This document shows positions 37,045-48,575 of a stretch of 64,000 nucleotides of DNA, piece after piece. The stretch comes from Aphrophora alni (taxonomy: Eukaryota > Arthropoda > Insecta > Hemiptera > Aphrophoridae): contig OY740768.1 in the NCBI GenBank assembly GCA_963513935.1, forward strand, positions 19,033,177 through 19,097,176, in the 5' to 3' direction. The translations under genes and the position numbers were made by a program. The notes below the pieces were generated by a model. That model saw only the letters and a list, made by a program, of their open reading frames with translations. It ran no database searches and had not been told where the DNA came from. Positions within the stretch are counted from its first letter, which is position 1, and every line of letters starts with the position of its first letter.

Positions 37045-37689
37045 AACTCCTATATACTTATTTTTAGAACTTTACAAATAAAGATTGTTCTCCAACTACT
37101 AAAATGTGTGTGGTTAAACGATCTTAAGGGTGTTTATTTTTGTTGTAAGAAACAAATATTACACAAAACTTTCGACAGAGGTAGCACGTTATTAAATTTA
37201 AATTTAGAGCTAGCAAAACAAAAATATTTTCGTCAAATAAACAAGTTCTTAATTAATTAATCAACTTCTTGTAAACTAAAAAAAAAAAAAAATCTATTTA
37301 CAAATATGAATACAGTAAACATAAAAATAATAAATAACGATATACAAATTATTCATTTTCTTTTGATAATGTATTAATGTTTCTACTTATATGAAGGTAT
37401 TCACTGCCAGTACTGACTAAAGTACAAAAGGAATTCAGTATTATATAATTAAATAACGGATATCAGAAGTGAGTAAAGCAATGTGAAATTGTAATAGTTA
37501 AACTATTCATAATAATACACCACGAATATTGAATTTATATATTATTATAATTAAATATCCTGATCACAAAGAAATAAAAGGAACAAATTACATAAAACAA
37601 AACGAGCTCAATAAAAATGATTACCTGTATTTTAGTCATATTTCCCAGAATGTAAACACAAGTTATCACTACGCACAAGAATACGCCTG

Positions 37690-37800
37690 CTCCCCTAACC
37701 ACTGTGTTTATGAAAATAAATGCCGTGTCAGTTTGGAAGCGCTGCCCAGGTTGTGGGCGTCAGCCGGATCAGTCCGGAAATTTATTAAAGTTGGTATAAC
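37690..37800. other. GC-rich patch of unknown origin
   Basis: About 110 bases with balanced-to-high GC (for example GCGCTGCCCAGGTTGTGGGC and GTCAGCCGGATCAGTCCGG) in otherwise AT-rich DNA. The plus-strand frame 37529-37804 ends here. On the minus strand the sequence starts like a repeat tail (ACACAGTGGTTAGGGGAGCA). It could be an exon, a non-coding RNA piece or the end of a repeat. No motif decides. Confidence 0.3.
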
Positions 37801-38332
37801 TTAACCGTGGTTTATCCTAAGGACAAATGCATTGTCTTGGATAAAGTACAGTAGTTGCTCAATGTACGTCCTGTAGTTTCAAGTGTTTTGTGTTCAGTCG
37901 AATTGTCCTTCTTATCAGGTGTTTGATAAGGGAAAATCAATACATTAAATTGATCAAAATTGTTTTGTTTGGTGGTGTAGGTAAGAAGTACGTCATATAA
38001 ATAATATATACTGATTATTATAAACAATACAACAGCTTTATAAATTTCGTACTAAATTTAACAAATGTTGACATTCTGTGGTAATATGTTTGTGGTATGA
38101 TTGATAGTTGATGCGATCAGGGTCAGCACACTTTCTTAAAAACAGTAGTTGAATTTAATTTCCGAAATATATATTTAGTTTCGATTTTTAATAACTTCAA
38201 AATGTTTTGAAATTTTCGAGACATTAAATTTTAGAGGTAAAAACAACTAAATTACACATTAATAATAATTGTTTTTGATCTATCTCTATTTTTATCACCT
38301 CTTCGTCTACAATATATAAAATTGTATATACA

Positions 38333-38351
38333 ATATATATATATATATATA
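38333..38351. repeat. short (TA)n tract
   Basis: About nine TA units within a broader ATATA-rich stretch (38310-38351). Confidence 0.85.
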
Positions 38352-38679
38352 AACTTATAGCCACAAATTCTTGGGATTTTTACTTTGTCTAAAATGATAA
38401 CAAAGGTAGACAGATATTTTTTAAGACGTTCGAAACATAATATTTGCACAATGAAATTATTGTGATATGGTTACATAAATTATCACCAGTGCTCATAATA
38501 TGGAAAGTAGAATAACTGATGCTAGCTACAACATACAAAATAAATAAATCTGACTATAACGTATTTCTGTAATAATCATACAAGTACGTAATAATACAAT
38601 ATAAGGAATTATTTGTAATACAATAAGTAGATAATCGTAGGTTATTCACAACTACCCAGTTGGCATTGAACCAGTTTTT

Positions 38680-38880
38680 TGTTTCAGTTGACCAGTATAT
38701 AATCTTGGTGTTTATCATTACTTGTATTAATGTGCAGTTTTATTGAGTTTTAGTTATTCTTAACAAGTTTGTCTTGATCTTAGTTTTTTGACAGTTCAGA
38801 CTTAGTTTTAGCCCTGGGTTCCCTTTTTAGATTTTTAGTTTTAGTTTTAGTTTTATTAATCTTTATAAATATCAAATAAC
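38680..38880 (+). repeat. dispersed repeat epsilon, copy 2
   Basis: Partner of 470-660: GACAGTTCAGACTTAGTTTT, AGCCCTGGGTTCCCTTTTTA and repeated TTTTAG words. The T-rich composition weakens the case. Confidence 0.35.
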
Positions 38881-39321
38881 TTTTGTATTTAAATTATTTG
38901 AAAAAACAGAATGACTATAAAAATAGGAAACACTATATAGTTCTGTTATTAAAACCTTTATCAAAAATACAAAAGAAAAAGAATGTTGAAGAAGGTTTTT
39001 ATAACGGAAAACTAAAGTGTTTTCTAGTTTTATTTTTTATTTATATTTAAGGTACCGGTAAATAGAGTTTTAGTTTTAGATTTAACATAATTCGGAACTT
39101 CTATGCTTTTAGATTATGTTCTTGGTTTTTTCACGTGATAACAAGAGTTGATACATACTCTTGAAACGTTGAGTAATATTATTAAAAAAAATATGGCAAA
39201 TTTCTGAATTAATTATATCAATAATATAGGCAATTAAGTGTATTATCAGTGTAAAACGAAAAACGTTTAGTGTTTCATTTTCTAGATTAGAAAAATTGAG
39301 ATTCATTAAAATGTTCTATGT

Positions 39322-39323
<2 letters not shown>

Positions 39324-39358
<35 letters not shown>
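39324..39358. repeat. (TA)n microsatellite
   Basis: About 17 TA units followed by a T run. Confidence 0.95.
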
Positions 39359-39366
<8 letters not shown>

Positions 39367-41799
39367 GAAATGGTAAACATTGTCTACCTTCTTCAAAATA
39401 TTTTTGTCGTTCAAAGAAAAAAAAAGTATTAAAATAGTTGTGTTCAACACATGATTCTTCAAATATGTACGTAAAACATAATTTCTAATTCAAAAGTGGA
39501 GTATTAAAAGTGAAATGTGAAATTCATCTAAATCGGCCAATAAGTACTTGTTTTTTTGTTGTAAAATATTAAGTCACATTTAGTTTAAAATTAGAAGTAT
39601 TATTCATTCCTTAAAAATGTATATTAAATACACATTTTCATAAAAATTTAATATTATTATTTCCCAAATTCCCATAGGACATTTTGGAACAACTAGTCTT
39701 TATTCAATTTCGAGTTATATGAAATTGAGATAATGCGTTTGAGAAAATTATTTTTAACATTTTATTATCACACCAACCTTAATGTAGTATAATAAACAAA
39801 TTAATCGTTCTGTTTATATCCAATACTATAACTCATTAGATAATACATGATCATTACTATAGACAGATGTCATTTCAGGTCTGAATGTGTTCACAGAGAG
39901 GGGGGGGGGACTTCAATTTGGTTTAAAAAGTTCGCACAGTAAAACACTATTTAATCGTGTATTTTAAAAGTAATATATTAACGTCTCTCTACCCTATTTT
40001 ATTAAGTCAGTATTGTTGGCGCCTTCAATATAGTGAGCGGCATATCTAACTACATCAATGCTATACCTCAAGCGTGACAGTTAAGTTTCCTTTTAAGTTT
40101 ACGTTGAATAAAAATATTAACCTAAGAAAAAAACATACAAAACTATAATTTAGTTGTAATTATCAAAAAATTCGATAATTACCATAAATTTTATTATGGA
40201 AATAAAACCCTGAATTACTTGATTTCAGAAAAATATAAATATTTTTTGTTTAAAACAACTTATTATACATTTTAACTTTTGAACGAAGGATTATAAATAA
40301 AAGGGATTTGTAATACCACACTTGTTCGAAAGGAATTATCTTGTGAAATTAAGAATTAAATCTGTTGTTTGTAGTAATGAATATGATTTTTTAAATCACA
40401 TTTAAAAGGTTATTATAATAAATTTCTTTAAATCCACAGTTATTAGCTTTAAAGCAAATTTAACTGACAAAGTAAAAAAGATATTGTATTCTAATGTTAT
40501 TAAATAAGTTGAATTTGCAACATTATACATATTGTTTTCTCTCCAATGTTTTGAGTATGAAGGAAACGTAAAATACTTAAATTTCATTTATTGTTAAATT
40601 TTCTAGCTACACTAATACTATATATTTAACAATAGTCTTATACATACTTTATTACCCAAGTAGAAACACGTAATTATTTCAAGAAGGATATTTGTTCTTT
40701 ATTATGAAGGAGCACGTAGTGTAGACTACTTGTACGTGATCTGAAACGGAATTGTCAGATATCGTCATAACACTATATTTCTGTTGTTAAACAAGACTTG
40801 AATATAGTTCAAGAATACTGCGAATAGCCTACTCTTCTGATATTTATTACAGCCGTCTTTTTGAAATTATCATTTGCTTTGCTCAAAATATCACAAAATT
40901 TGATTTAAAAATGATTGCCTGAAAATTAAATGAATCATTTACATTTAACATAACTAAGTTTTCTTCTTATTTGTATAACGGTGGACGCGAATTTGTCTGT
41001 TTATTTTTTATTTCATAAAAAATATATAAATATAAAGTTCGTGACGGTTTGGTTTAAAATGAGTTTATTCTTTGACGATTCTGATGAAACTAATTTACGG
41101 ACTCATGCTAATCGGTATCTAGCAATATCTCTAACTATAAAACAGCAAACGTTTAAAATGTGCACTAGAATAATCCCTAGAAAGCTGGTAGAAAACAACA
41201 ACATAAAATAACAGTTTATGTTATTTACCACATTCAATGGCATGAAAATGAACTATAACCTATGACACAAATAGTACTTCTTATTGCATTTCGATCTAAT
41301 TAATAAACAAACCCTGGAAAATTAGAATGAATCTGTGAAATGTTTGTGGACAGTTTGTTTTAGCTATTAAATCTTTGAAGCAACTACCTTAGTTAATATA
41401 AATTGACACTAAATAACCATTAAAATTATCCTTAAAATGATAATTTTGTGATAGAAATAATAAGTTTATGAACATAATGTTATTTTTATTGGCGAAAATT
41501 CAGCGTGGCGGAGATGAATCAAAGGATTAAGGTAATCAAAATCAGTTCCTGGGTTTTACTTGACACTCGAGAATCTTTCAAGAGTATAATCTTGTCTGAT
41601 GTCATTAAGAACTCCATATTTCTGCCTCAACTCAAAAATTAAAAATCCCCTCCGTCACAACCAGCACATTTTAATTAGGTACAGAAAATCACTTTGAACA
41701 GCATTTTCTAAGTCTCTATTTCAACCCTCTGCTCGTAAATAAACAAGTCACGCTATGAAACTGTTGTTGATACTAAATTCACATAAAACATCACCAAAT

Positions 41800-41856
41800 A
41801 AAGGTCACATATGAAGAGGGTGAGACACAACACGTGAGGCAACAGTTAAAGGTCAC
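41800..41856 (+). promoter_or_regulatory. paired AAAGGTCAC half-sites around a CACGTG E-box
   Basis: AAAGGTCAC occurs at 41800-41808 and again at 41848-41856 in the same orientation, 48 bases apart, with CACGTG at 41831-41836 between them. AGGTCA is the nuclear-receptor half-site (an extended form is used by monomeric receptors), and CACGTG is a bHLH site. The patch 41750-41940 is GC-richer than its surroundings. No adjacent gene is visible, so this is only a motif cluster. Confidence 0.2.
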
Positions 41857-42054
41857 GGGGGTTGTTTAGGGACAAAGTTTGTTCTGTTGAGTGAGTGGGT
41901 GGTGGGTGAGGTTAGGTCTCTTAACACGCCAACGCTCCGAAAACTTACAAAGTATTGTCTTTCTCGTGAAACTTAAGCAATATATTTAGTTGCGTTATAC
42001 ACGCAAGAAGGAAAACAACAATATATTTCTTAAAGTAAATGTATTATATACACG

Positions 42055-42151
42055 CACAATACTACTAGTTAGTATTAAATATCGGCACTATTGTACTCGT
42101 TAGTATTAAAAATACCCACAATACTACTTGTTGGTATTAAGTATCCTCAAT
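42055..42151 (+). repeat. short tandem repeat, three units of about 32 bases
   Basis: CACAATACTACTAGTTAGTA with TTAAATATC recurs three times with small changes (ACTATTGTACTCGTTAGTA in the middle unit, ACTACTTGTTGGTATTAAGT in the third). Confidence 0.8.
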
Positions 42152-43607
42152 TAAGTGGATTTTTTCCTTTTTTTCCAAAATAATCTACAGATAATACTAT
42201 ACATGGTTTTAGATTAATTTTTGTTTCAAAAGATGACGGTAAAAATGGAATTTAAAATATCTTCTATTGATTTGAAGTTCATTAATTAAAAACACACCAT
42301 ATCCACAATTACAAAAATTCTGAAAGGGGTATATTTTGAATGAAGCACTTGAAGTTTTTTAAATTTTCTTTTTGTAGTATCGACTACCAGAAATCCAACT
42401 ATTCTTAAACCATGTTACGCAAGTATTTAAAAAATAACAATCGTATTATATACAAAATGGAAATATTGTGGTAAAGGTAAAGGATTTTTGATATCTACTA
42501 TCCATTGTTTTGAAAATAAACTGTTCATATTCTTGCCTTTGTATTTGAAATGTTTAAGTTGACCCTGATTCTTCCCCCCCCCCCCAGTTTGTAGGAGAGG
42601 TTTTCACATTTTAAAATGCCTCAAAAGCTATTGTTTGAGACTATAAAAAGGTTCACGTGAATAAAAATACGAGGACAAAAATAAGGGCAGATCCTTAAAA
42701 AAATCATCATGTATATAATATATAGCTTCTTACACAAATATGTTTGGGCGATATTGTAGCACTTATTCAGCCTTATCATAGGCTTACATATTATACCAAT
42801 ATTAAATATATAGACCAATATATACCAATATATATTCAATATATAGACATTTTGAATGAACCTATTAATTATGCATATATAAGAATTTTTTTCCACTCTT
42901 TAAGTCTGTGTCGAGGTCCTGGCCTGTCGGGGGTTGTACCCTGAAATTTGGAAAGTTTAGGAAAGCAAATTTAATATTTCAGGTAAAGTAAAAAAAAAAA
43001 TAAGGTAAACATATTAAAAGTGTACAAAGTGATACGTAATAGAATGAAGTAAATCTTGTCTGACATCGTCATGTCTTTTTTACTAAACTAAAAGTGATGA
43101 AAACCGTTGGAGAGTTAAGTGATGAAGACACCTCTGGTGTAGTTTGATACTTGACACTAAGATAACTGAATTTTGTACTTCAAACATAGAGTAAACAGAC
43201 ATTTTAGACTAATAGACATTTAAATCATAAAAGACTTTATTGTCCGGGAGAATTTCTTTCCACTGTCCTGTTGGATCTTAACTTGAGCGGATTGACGGGA
43301 GCAATCGCAATTTATTTGTCTATAGTTTGAGTTTAATAACTCAATAAGGGAGTAAACAGAAACAATAAATAATTGACTAAGCTAGGCACAGTCCTGTTAT
43401 AACTCGACCATTTGGTAAATGGATTAAGTGTTCAAGTGCTTGTATGGACAAACGGGTGTATAAATAATTATGAAATTCGGAATATTGTTCTTTGTAACAA
43501 AGCGGAACAATTGTACAGTATATAGAAACTTTTTACAAATTTGATTTTATACTTTTTAAGATGCCGGTGCTCGTATAGAAGGACTATCCGTAGTATTTAA
43601 TTTAATT
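42152..43607. other. AT-rich gene-free DNA
   Basis: A twelve-C run lies at 42574-42585, and a GC-richer patch (TGTGTCGAGGTCCTGGCCTG) is near 42907. The two overlapping frames near 42621-42944 look AT-driven. No supported gene. Confidence 0.5.
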
Positions 43608-43850
43608 TCGTCAGGGGCTCACTATGTTTAAGTACAAGCATGGCAATACTAAGAGAACTACTTGGATTTACATCTTTTCACATAGTTTTAGTATGCATTT
43701 CTCTCTTTCAGTTTTTATATCAAGTCTCGCTTGACCAACTCTTGTTCTCTCTCCGATCATGGAGATATTTGAGTATTCGAATGCTGGGGGTCTTAAAAAT
43801 TTATTTTCTTCTTTTTCTACAAGACAATGATGACCGTGAAGTATTTCGCC
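43608..43850 (-). repeat. dispersed repeat alpha, near-full minus-strand copy
   Basis: Begins with the inverse of the alpha tail (TCAGGGGCTCACTATGTTTA, GTACAAGCATGGCAATACTA), continues with TATCAAGTCTCGCTTGACCA, ACTCTTGTTCTCTCTCCGAT and GAGTATTCGAATGCTGGGGG, and ends in the A/T-rich head with ATGATGACCGTGAAG. The 88-codon frame through it (43640-43906) is incidental. Confidence 0.75.
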
Positions 43851-44329
43851 TTTTTATAACAAGACATATTAAAATTAACGCTGTGTCGTACAAAATAAAT
43901 TTCTAATGAAAAATGTGACAATTTCTACCTGACAAGAAAAAAAATTTCTTCACAGAATAATGTTTTTCATTTATATAGGCATTAAAACGTTATTACGAGA
44001 GTCATAGCGTTACAAAAATATGAAATAAATTATTATTTAAGTTACAATTACACTGTTTTGTACCTGAGATTTAAAACTTGATATAATTTTAATGGAACTT
44101 GTATTTATGCGTCAATTTAGAAATATAGTAAAAATAAACAGTTTAGACGAGTCGTTTAAAATGGCAAAAAATTGGGTACCAGCCACCGACGCCCACTAGT
44201 GGTGGGGTTAAAGGTTAGTATTTTATTTAACTTAGTCTGCGTTTCAGGGATTATATACAGGATTACATTTATTACCATTGTGATCCCAATTATAAATAAC
44301 AATCACAATTTATTGTACATGCCATCCAT

Positions 44330-44470
44330 ATTAACTTTTATTATTTTTCTTGGTGAATGGAGTTTTGTTCAAGTGTACAGTAGTTGTTTATTGTTTACTA
44401 CTTTGCCTATAAATACTGTTGTGTTTGCACCCTGGCAATAGTCACACGGGGTTTACAAGAATAATTTATT
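44330..44470 (+). repeat. dispersed repeat delta, copy 2
   Basis: Matches 29236-29370: GAGTTTTGTTCAAGTGTACA, GTAGTTGT, CTATAAATACTGTTGTGTTT and a later ACAAGAATAATTTAT. Upstream (44172-44215) is a GC-richer CAGCCACCGACGCCCACTAG stretch whose equivalent in copy 1 would fall inside the assembly gap. Confidence 0.55.
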
Positions 44471-45735
44471 GAGTGTTGAATAAATTATTTATCAATTTAT
44501 TAATAGTTTATTGAACACGCCATCATTATTAAATTACTTTGAAATCAAAATTCATTAAATATTTTATACTATTTGTGTTTTTACATGGGTTAGCAGCGAC
44601 AATTTTATTAGACAGTAATAATAGTAGACATCATTCAGTTTTTCTTCCTTTTTTACTTAACTAACCATCATATTACATCACTGGGTATAGATAGGTAGTA
44701 TTTAAAAAATATATATATTTATACAAAATGTAAGGAATAAGGATGGGAATGTTATATTTGTTATATAGTATGGTTACATTCAGAAGCTATATATTAACTT
44801 TAAACATTAACTGGACATTCCTATAATATAATGTATTTATTTAGTGCATATATAAAAGGTACGGGGGTTTTCCATCAACATATTTGAATAAATATGCACA
44901 AACATATGTTAATACTTTTGATTTAATGGATTAATACTTATTTAATAGCATTGCCTTCGTAAATTTACAAAATATGTTTCTTATGAGTTGCAGTATATAT
45001 TCTTCCGTTTTCGAAAAGTCTTTTAATCTCTGCGTTTGTATGTTACTCTTTTGGATGGCTTATGATGTCTTCATTCCATTGTCATTGGTGCAATCGAAAA
45101 GGTTACTGGCAGAAATTAAGGTTACTGACATTGTAATGAGTACTTTGTAAAATTCTTTCTCATATTTACGTGTGTAAGAATGTCAAGCTATGTTTTATCC
45201 ACGGTTTCAATTTCCATGACTATAATTTGAACACAATTTAAATTTAATCTATATGAGATTATAAAGGAATAGTTCAGATGACAGTGTTGTTGTTTTAAAA
45301 TCAAATGAATTCTAGTTATAGTCTTCATCAATAAAAGCGCCACTGTTAGCTTTTGTTAGAAATTGTTGTTTTCCTTTTCGATATTTGATATGATCTCAAA
45401 GTTTAAATGGTGAAATTTAAATCTGGTATGACGTCATTTTGTTTCGTTCACAGATTGTGGTATCAATTGGGTGTAGAAAGAATGCTGCATGTTGCAGCTT
45501 TACTGTGTGAAGGCGTTATTTTTCAAGTTATTATTTATAGCGTTAAAAATTTAAAGTTTTACATATATATTTTTTAATTTTATTTCATAATATTTATTTT
45601 CTATTTTGACTTTTTAGGTTATAAAATTAAAATTAATAATTGATTTGAATGTATTTTTTTGAAAACGGATTAGCATTTATTCATGTAGGTTTGTATTTAC
45701 CCTATGTGAATTTGTGTTATTTCACTTATTTAGTG
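44471..45735. other. AT-rich gene-free DNA
   Basis: Contains a perfect TGACGTCA palindrome at 45429-45436, the same CRE-type site as at 2229. No gene is recognised. Confidence 0.45.
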
Positions 45736-45749
45736 TGTGTATGTGTATG

Positions 45750-45990
45750 TGTCACCAAAGGAGCAATGTCAGCATGACCCTTTGTAAGAGGTGGCTAATC
45801 TCAACTGCTGGCCATAATTTTATCTTGAGGTGTTGTGTGTTGATTGATATTCCTAGTTTTCAGATAAGGTTGATATCCGGGGCTGTGGGCGGTAAGTTCC
45901 TTGACTAAGCCTCTTTGTCCTATAAGCACTTAGTAAGGTTCTTGTTATTCCTAATCATTGCAGATTGGATGCCGCTTATCACAGTGATTA
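45750..45990 (-). pseudogene. Tc1-like transposase C-terminal remnant
   Basis: On the minus strand the frames give LPPTAPDINLI, matching the 'WPxxSPDLNxIEN' block that carries the third catalytic residue region of Tc1-type transposases. It is preceded by a DKEA-like stretch, as in the '..KGIxxxxWPP' approach. About 25 codons later comes a DKLWPAVE-like stretch (read across two frames), equivalent to 'xELWxAxxE'. A degraded TKGHADIAPLVTHT piece could correspond to the final 'SMPRRxxxVIxxxGGHTxY'. Several stops and frameshifts are present. Order and spacing support the call, but each block is short. Confidence 0.45.
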
Positions 45991-46018
45991 CTTCCAGGAA
46001 TTCTTGTTAAAATGTTTC

Positions 46019-46019
<1 letters not shown>

Positions 46020-46072
<53 letters not shown>

Positions 46073-46086
46073 CGTGTGTGTATATG
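46020..46086. repeat. (TG)n(CG)5(TG)n alternating purine-pyrimidine tract
   Basis: About 22 TG units, then a CGCGCGCGCG core at 46065-46074, then TG and TA units. The whole ~65 bases alternate pyrimidine and purine. Such TG/CG tracts are the classical sequences for left-handed Z-DNA under negative supercoiling. Confidence 0.95.
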
Positions 46087-46140
46087 TGATGAGATGTCAT
46101 TTATTTTTAAAATTACATTTTTATAATTATGCCACTAAAA

Positions 46141-46142
<2 letters not shown>

Positions 46143-46187
<45 letters not shown>
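46143..46187. repeat. 45-A homopolymer
   Basis: An uninterrupted A run of about 45, the longest in the window. It may be a retroposition tail, but no element body with a matching target duplication was found just upstream. Simple expansion is equally likely, and the length may be imprecise because of sequencing. Confidence 0.9.
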
Positions 46188-46190
<3 letters not shown>

Positions 46191-48018
46191 AACATTCATA
46201 CTTTTGAAACTTATTTTTACTTATCAGATATTTCTTGGCGTAATGTGTCACATTATAGAACAATATTATTTACATATGATATGATGTGCATCTACATTTT
46301 TATTTTTTGAATTTAGTTTTATTTTCACTAAAATTGTTAAGTTATTATGTCTTAGAAAGAGCTCATAATATGGATTTTTCTTTATTTTTAGGCTGTCATA
46401 TTTTGGTACCATGCACATTGTTTTATACCATAAAAGGCGGTTTTCCACTTTGTTTTGATTTGATTTTTTGTGTAGTTTTTTTCCCCCTTTCAGTAAGTCA
46501 TTCTTCTTCTTTTTTCCCTTCATTTTATTTTTTAAATTATTTTATATTTTGTCAATGTTAATATTAGTGACTTTTTGTTCGTATTATATTAGTCACATAC
46601 TTTTAAGCAGGATCTTCAACGCCTGTTCTTCCTTCACCTTGAACTAAATTGATATGTCATTATTATGACATTTATTTTAACCTTTCCTGGGATATAACTT
46701 AATTATATTTACGCGGGCGGGTTATATTTTAAGTTTTATAAACTTTAAGGATTTCCGTAGGTTAGACAGTTTTAATTTTTATTATATTGAAAACAGGGCT
46801 TTAAATTTTAGATCGATTTGATGTTAACTTTATTCTAAATTAAACGTCACTTCTGGTTTTTTTCATAACACAATTTTTGTTTAGCTTTCTTCTTTTGTGT
46901 TGTTTCTGGAAGTGTTTTTTTTAATGTTTTGATTCCTTGAAATTGAAGCTTCATATTATAATCTACATTTTATTGACGAATTGTTATTTCTATATGGTCA
47001 TTAGTTTCAAAAGCGCACATTAGTTTATCGGGAGAGATCCTGGTATTATCTTGAACTGTTCTGTAGTAAATATATACAACTTGGTCTAGCAATTTTGACC
47101 ACGGGTATGGCTTGTTAAGTATATAATAGCATGTTATATAGGTTACGATTAAATCTTTTAGATTGATCATTCATATTTGACATGTATAACGTGATTTATT
47201 TCAAATTACTTGTATTAAATTTTGTATAACCGTTCTATATTTGTATTATTTTTAATAAATCGTTTGCCACGCCTTTCGTGACTACACTGTAAAAACAATT
47301 TAAATTTGTTATACTTGAGGCTATAAAAAACTAGTTTTAATTATTTATTTACTTATACAATACACTCAGAAATACAAACATTCAGTCAGATTCGAAAATA
47401 AGTCTTGCTGCGATCACTAAGTTATTATCTATAAAACAATACCTCTAATTTTTGTGTACAGATTCTAGTGAACATTTTGATTTGTGGATTTTTCCAGGTG
47501 TTTTGAAAATAATGGAAAAAACTTTATATTGAAACCTCTCCGTAGTTGTATTAAACTTTATTATCTTATAGGAGATCCGATCCCTGTTAGACTAAGTGTC
47601 TGTTACGCTAAATGTCAAGAGTCATATTGATCCAGTGGTGTCTTGATTACTTAACCTTATCATGGCTACTTCTTCTTCTTCTTCACTAACAAAGGAGGCA
47701 GAGTGAATCAGATCTGATCAACTTGTCTCATACAACTCGCCAGATACTTTAAAAGTTTTTTTTAAACATGAACACGTTATATATAGGACTACTTTATTAA
47801 TAATTCATTTGTTGTTAGTTGTATAAAGAGAAGACTTTTACCGGGGGCCTAGGGCATTCTCCTGAGAATTTTTGATACATTTATTTCTCAAAAGTAGCGT
47901 TTTATAGTTATCCTAGATTCCTGGAAATTAGATGGAAATTCTATCTGGTAAGAATACATTTATATTTTTACGTTGAATTAAAACAACAAAGCAGTATTTA
48001 TAAACAAACATTATTATA
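46188..48018. other. AT-rich gene-free DNA
   Basis: Two overlapping opposed ~90-codon frames at 46266-46561 are T- or K-rich. No supported gene. Confidence 0.5.
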
Positions 48019-48573
48019 CTGGGTGTTATAAAAATTTAGTCTAACAATTTGTTTTCGTGTTTATTGCATCATTTTAAGGAAAACAAGTTCATATTTGTCC
48101 TAAAATGTTTAGTTTTATTTCTATCCCCATTTTGTTTTTTTTTTACATAAAAACTTTGTACCATGTAAACAAATAATATATTGGTTTCAAGTTTAATACA
48201 CACATTATTTAAGCTACTTCTTACCTATATACCAACAACCAAAACTTTATTGTTTAAATTTTCAAAATGGCAGCCGTTTAAAATTTTCACGAAATTTAAC
48301 ATTGTAGTATTTTAATGGTCGATATTTTGATAAATTTAAATAATAAAGTTATGGTTGTTGGTATATTGGTAAGAAGTAACATAAATATAATGTGTACCAA
48401 ATTTGAAAAGAATATTTTATTTATTTCCAAATTTATGTTTTTCTGTAAAAAAACAAAATGGAGGATAATCGAAAAACTAAACACTTTAAGGCCTATTTTC
48501 ATATAAACTTATTTAATTGAAATAATGGAATAAACACGCTGGCGAATTATTATACTACATTTTTCAAATACAG
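48019..48573. mobile_element. 555-bp long-inverted-repeat element with TA target duplication
   Basis: The left end CTGGGTGTTATAAAAATTTA pairs with the inverse of the right end (CTGTATTTGAAAAATGTAG). Pairing continues for most of the length. CGTGTTTATT(G/C)CAT(C/T)ATTT occurs in both arms, as do CTACTTCTTACC/TTACTTCTTACC and TATATACCAACAACC/AATATACCAACAACC. Each arm is about 240 bases and the loop is about 50, with an AAAATGGCAGCCG motif at its edge (48264). TA flanks both sides (48017-48018, 48574-48575). Opposed ~65-codon frames inside are mirror effects of the palindrome. Confidence 0.87.
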
Positions 48574-48575
48574 TA

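Larger units (their letters stand above)
36626..41799. other. AT-rich gene-free DNA with several (TA)n tracts
   Basis: No gene supported. Simple repeats, the epsilon copy and one GC-rich patch are listed separately. A ten-G run lies at 39900-39909. Confidence 0.5.

Noticed and set aside
43640..43906. 88-codon plus-strand frame
   Set aside because: Lies within an alpha repeat copy; other copies of the repeat are not open in the same frame.
46087..46187. A45 tract as the tail of a recent retroposed gene copy
   Set aside because: Upstream sequence is a microsatellite and a Tc1-like remnant in the other orientation; no target-site duplication or gene-like body could be identified.
48296..48506. 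Opposed 63- and 68-codon frames
   Set aside because: They lie inside a palindromic element, so each is the mirror of the other; no protein-like pattern.
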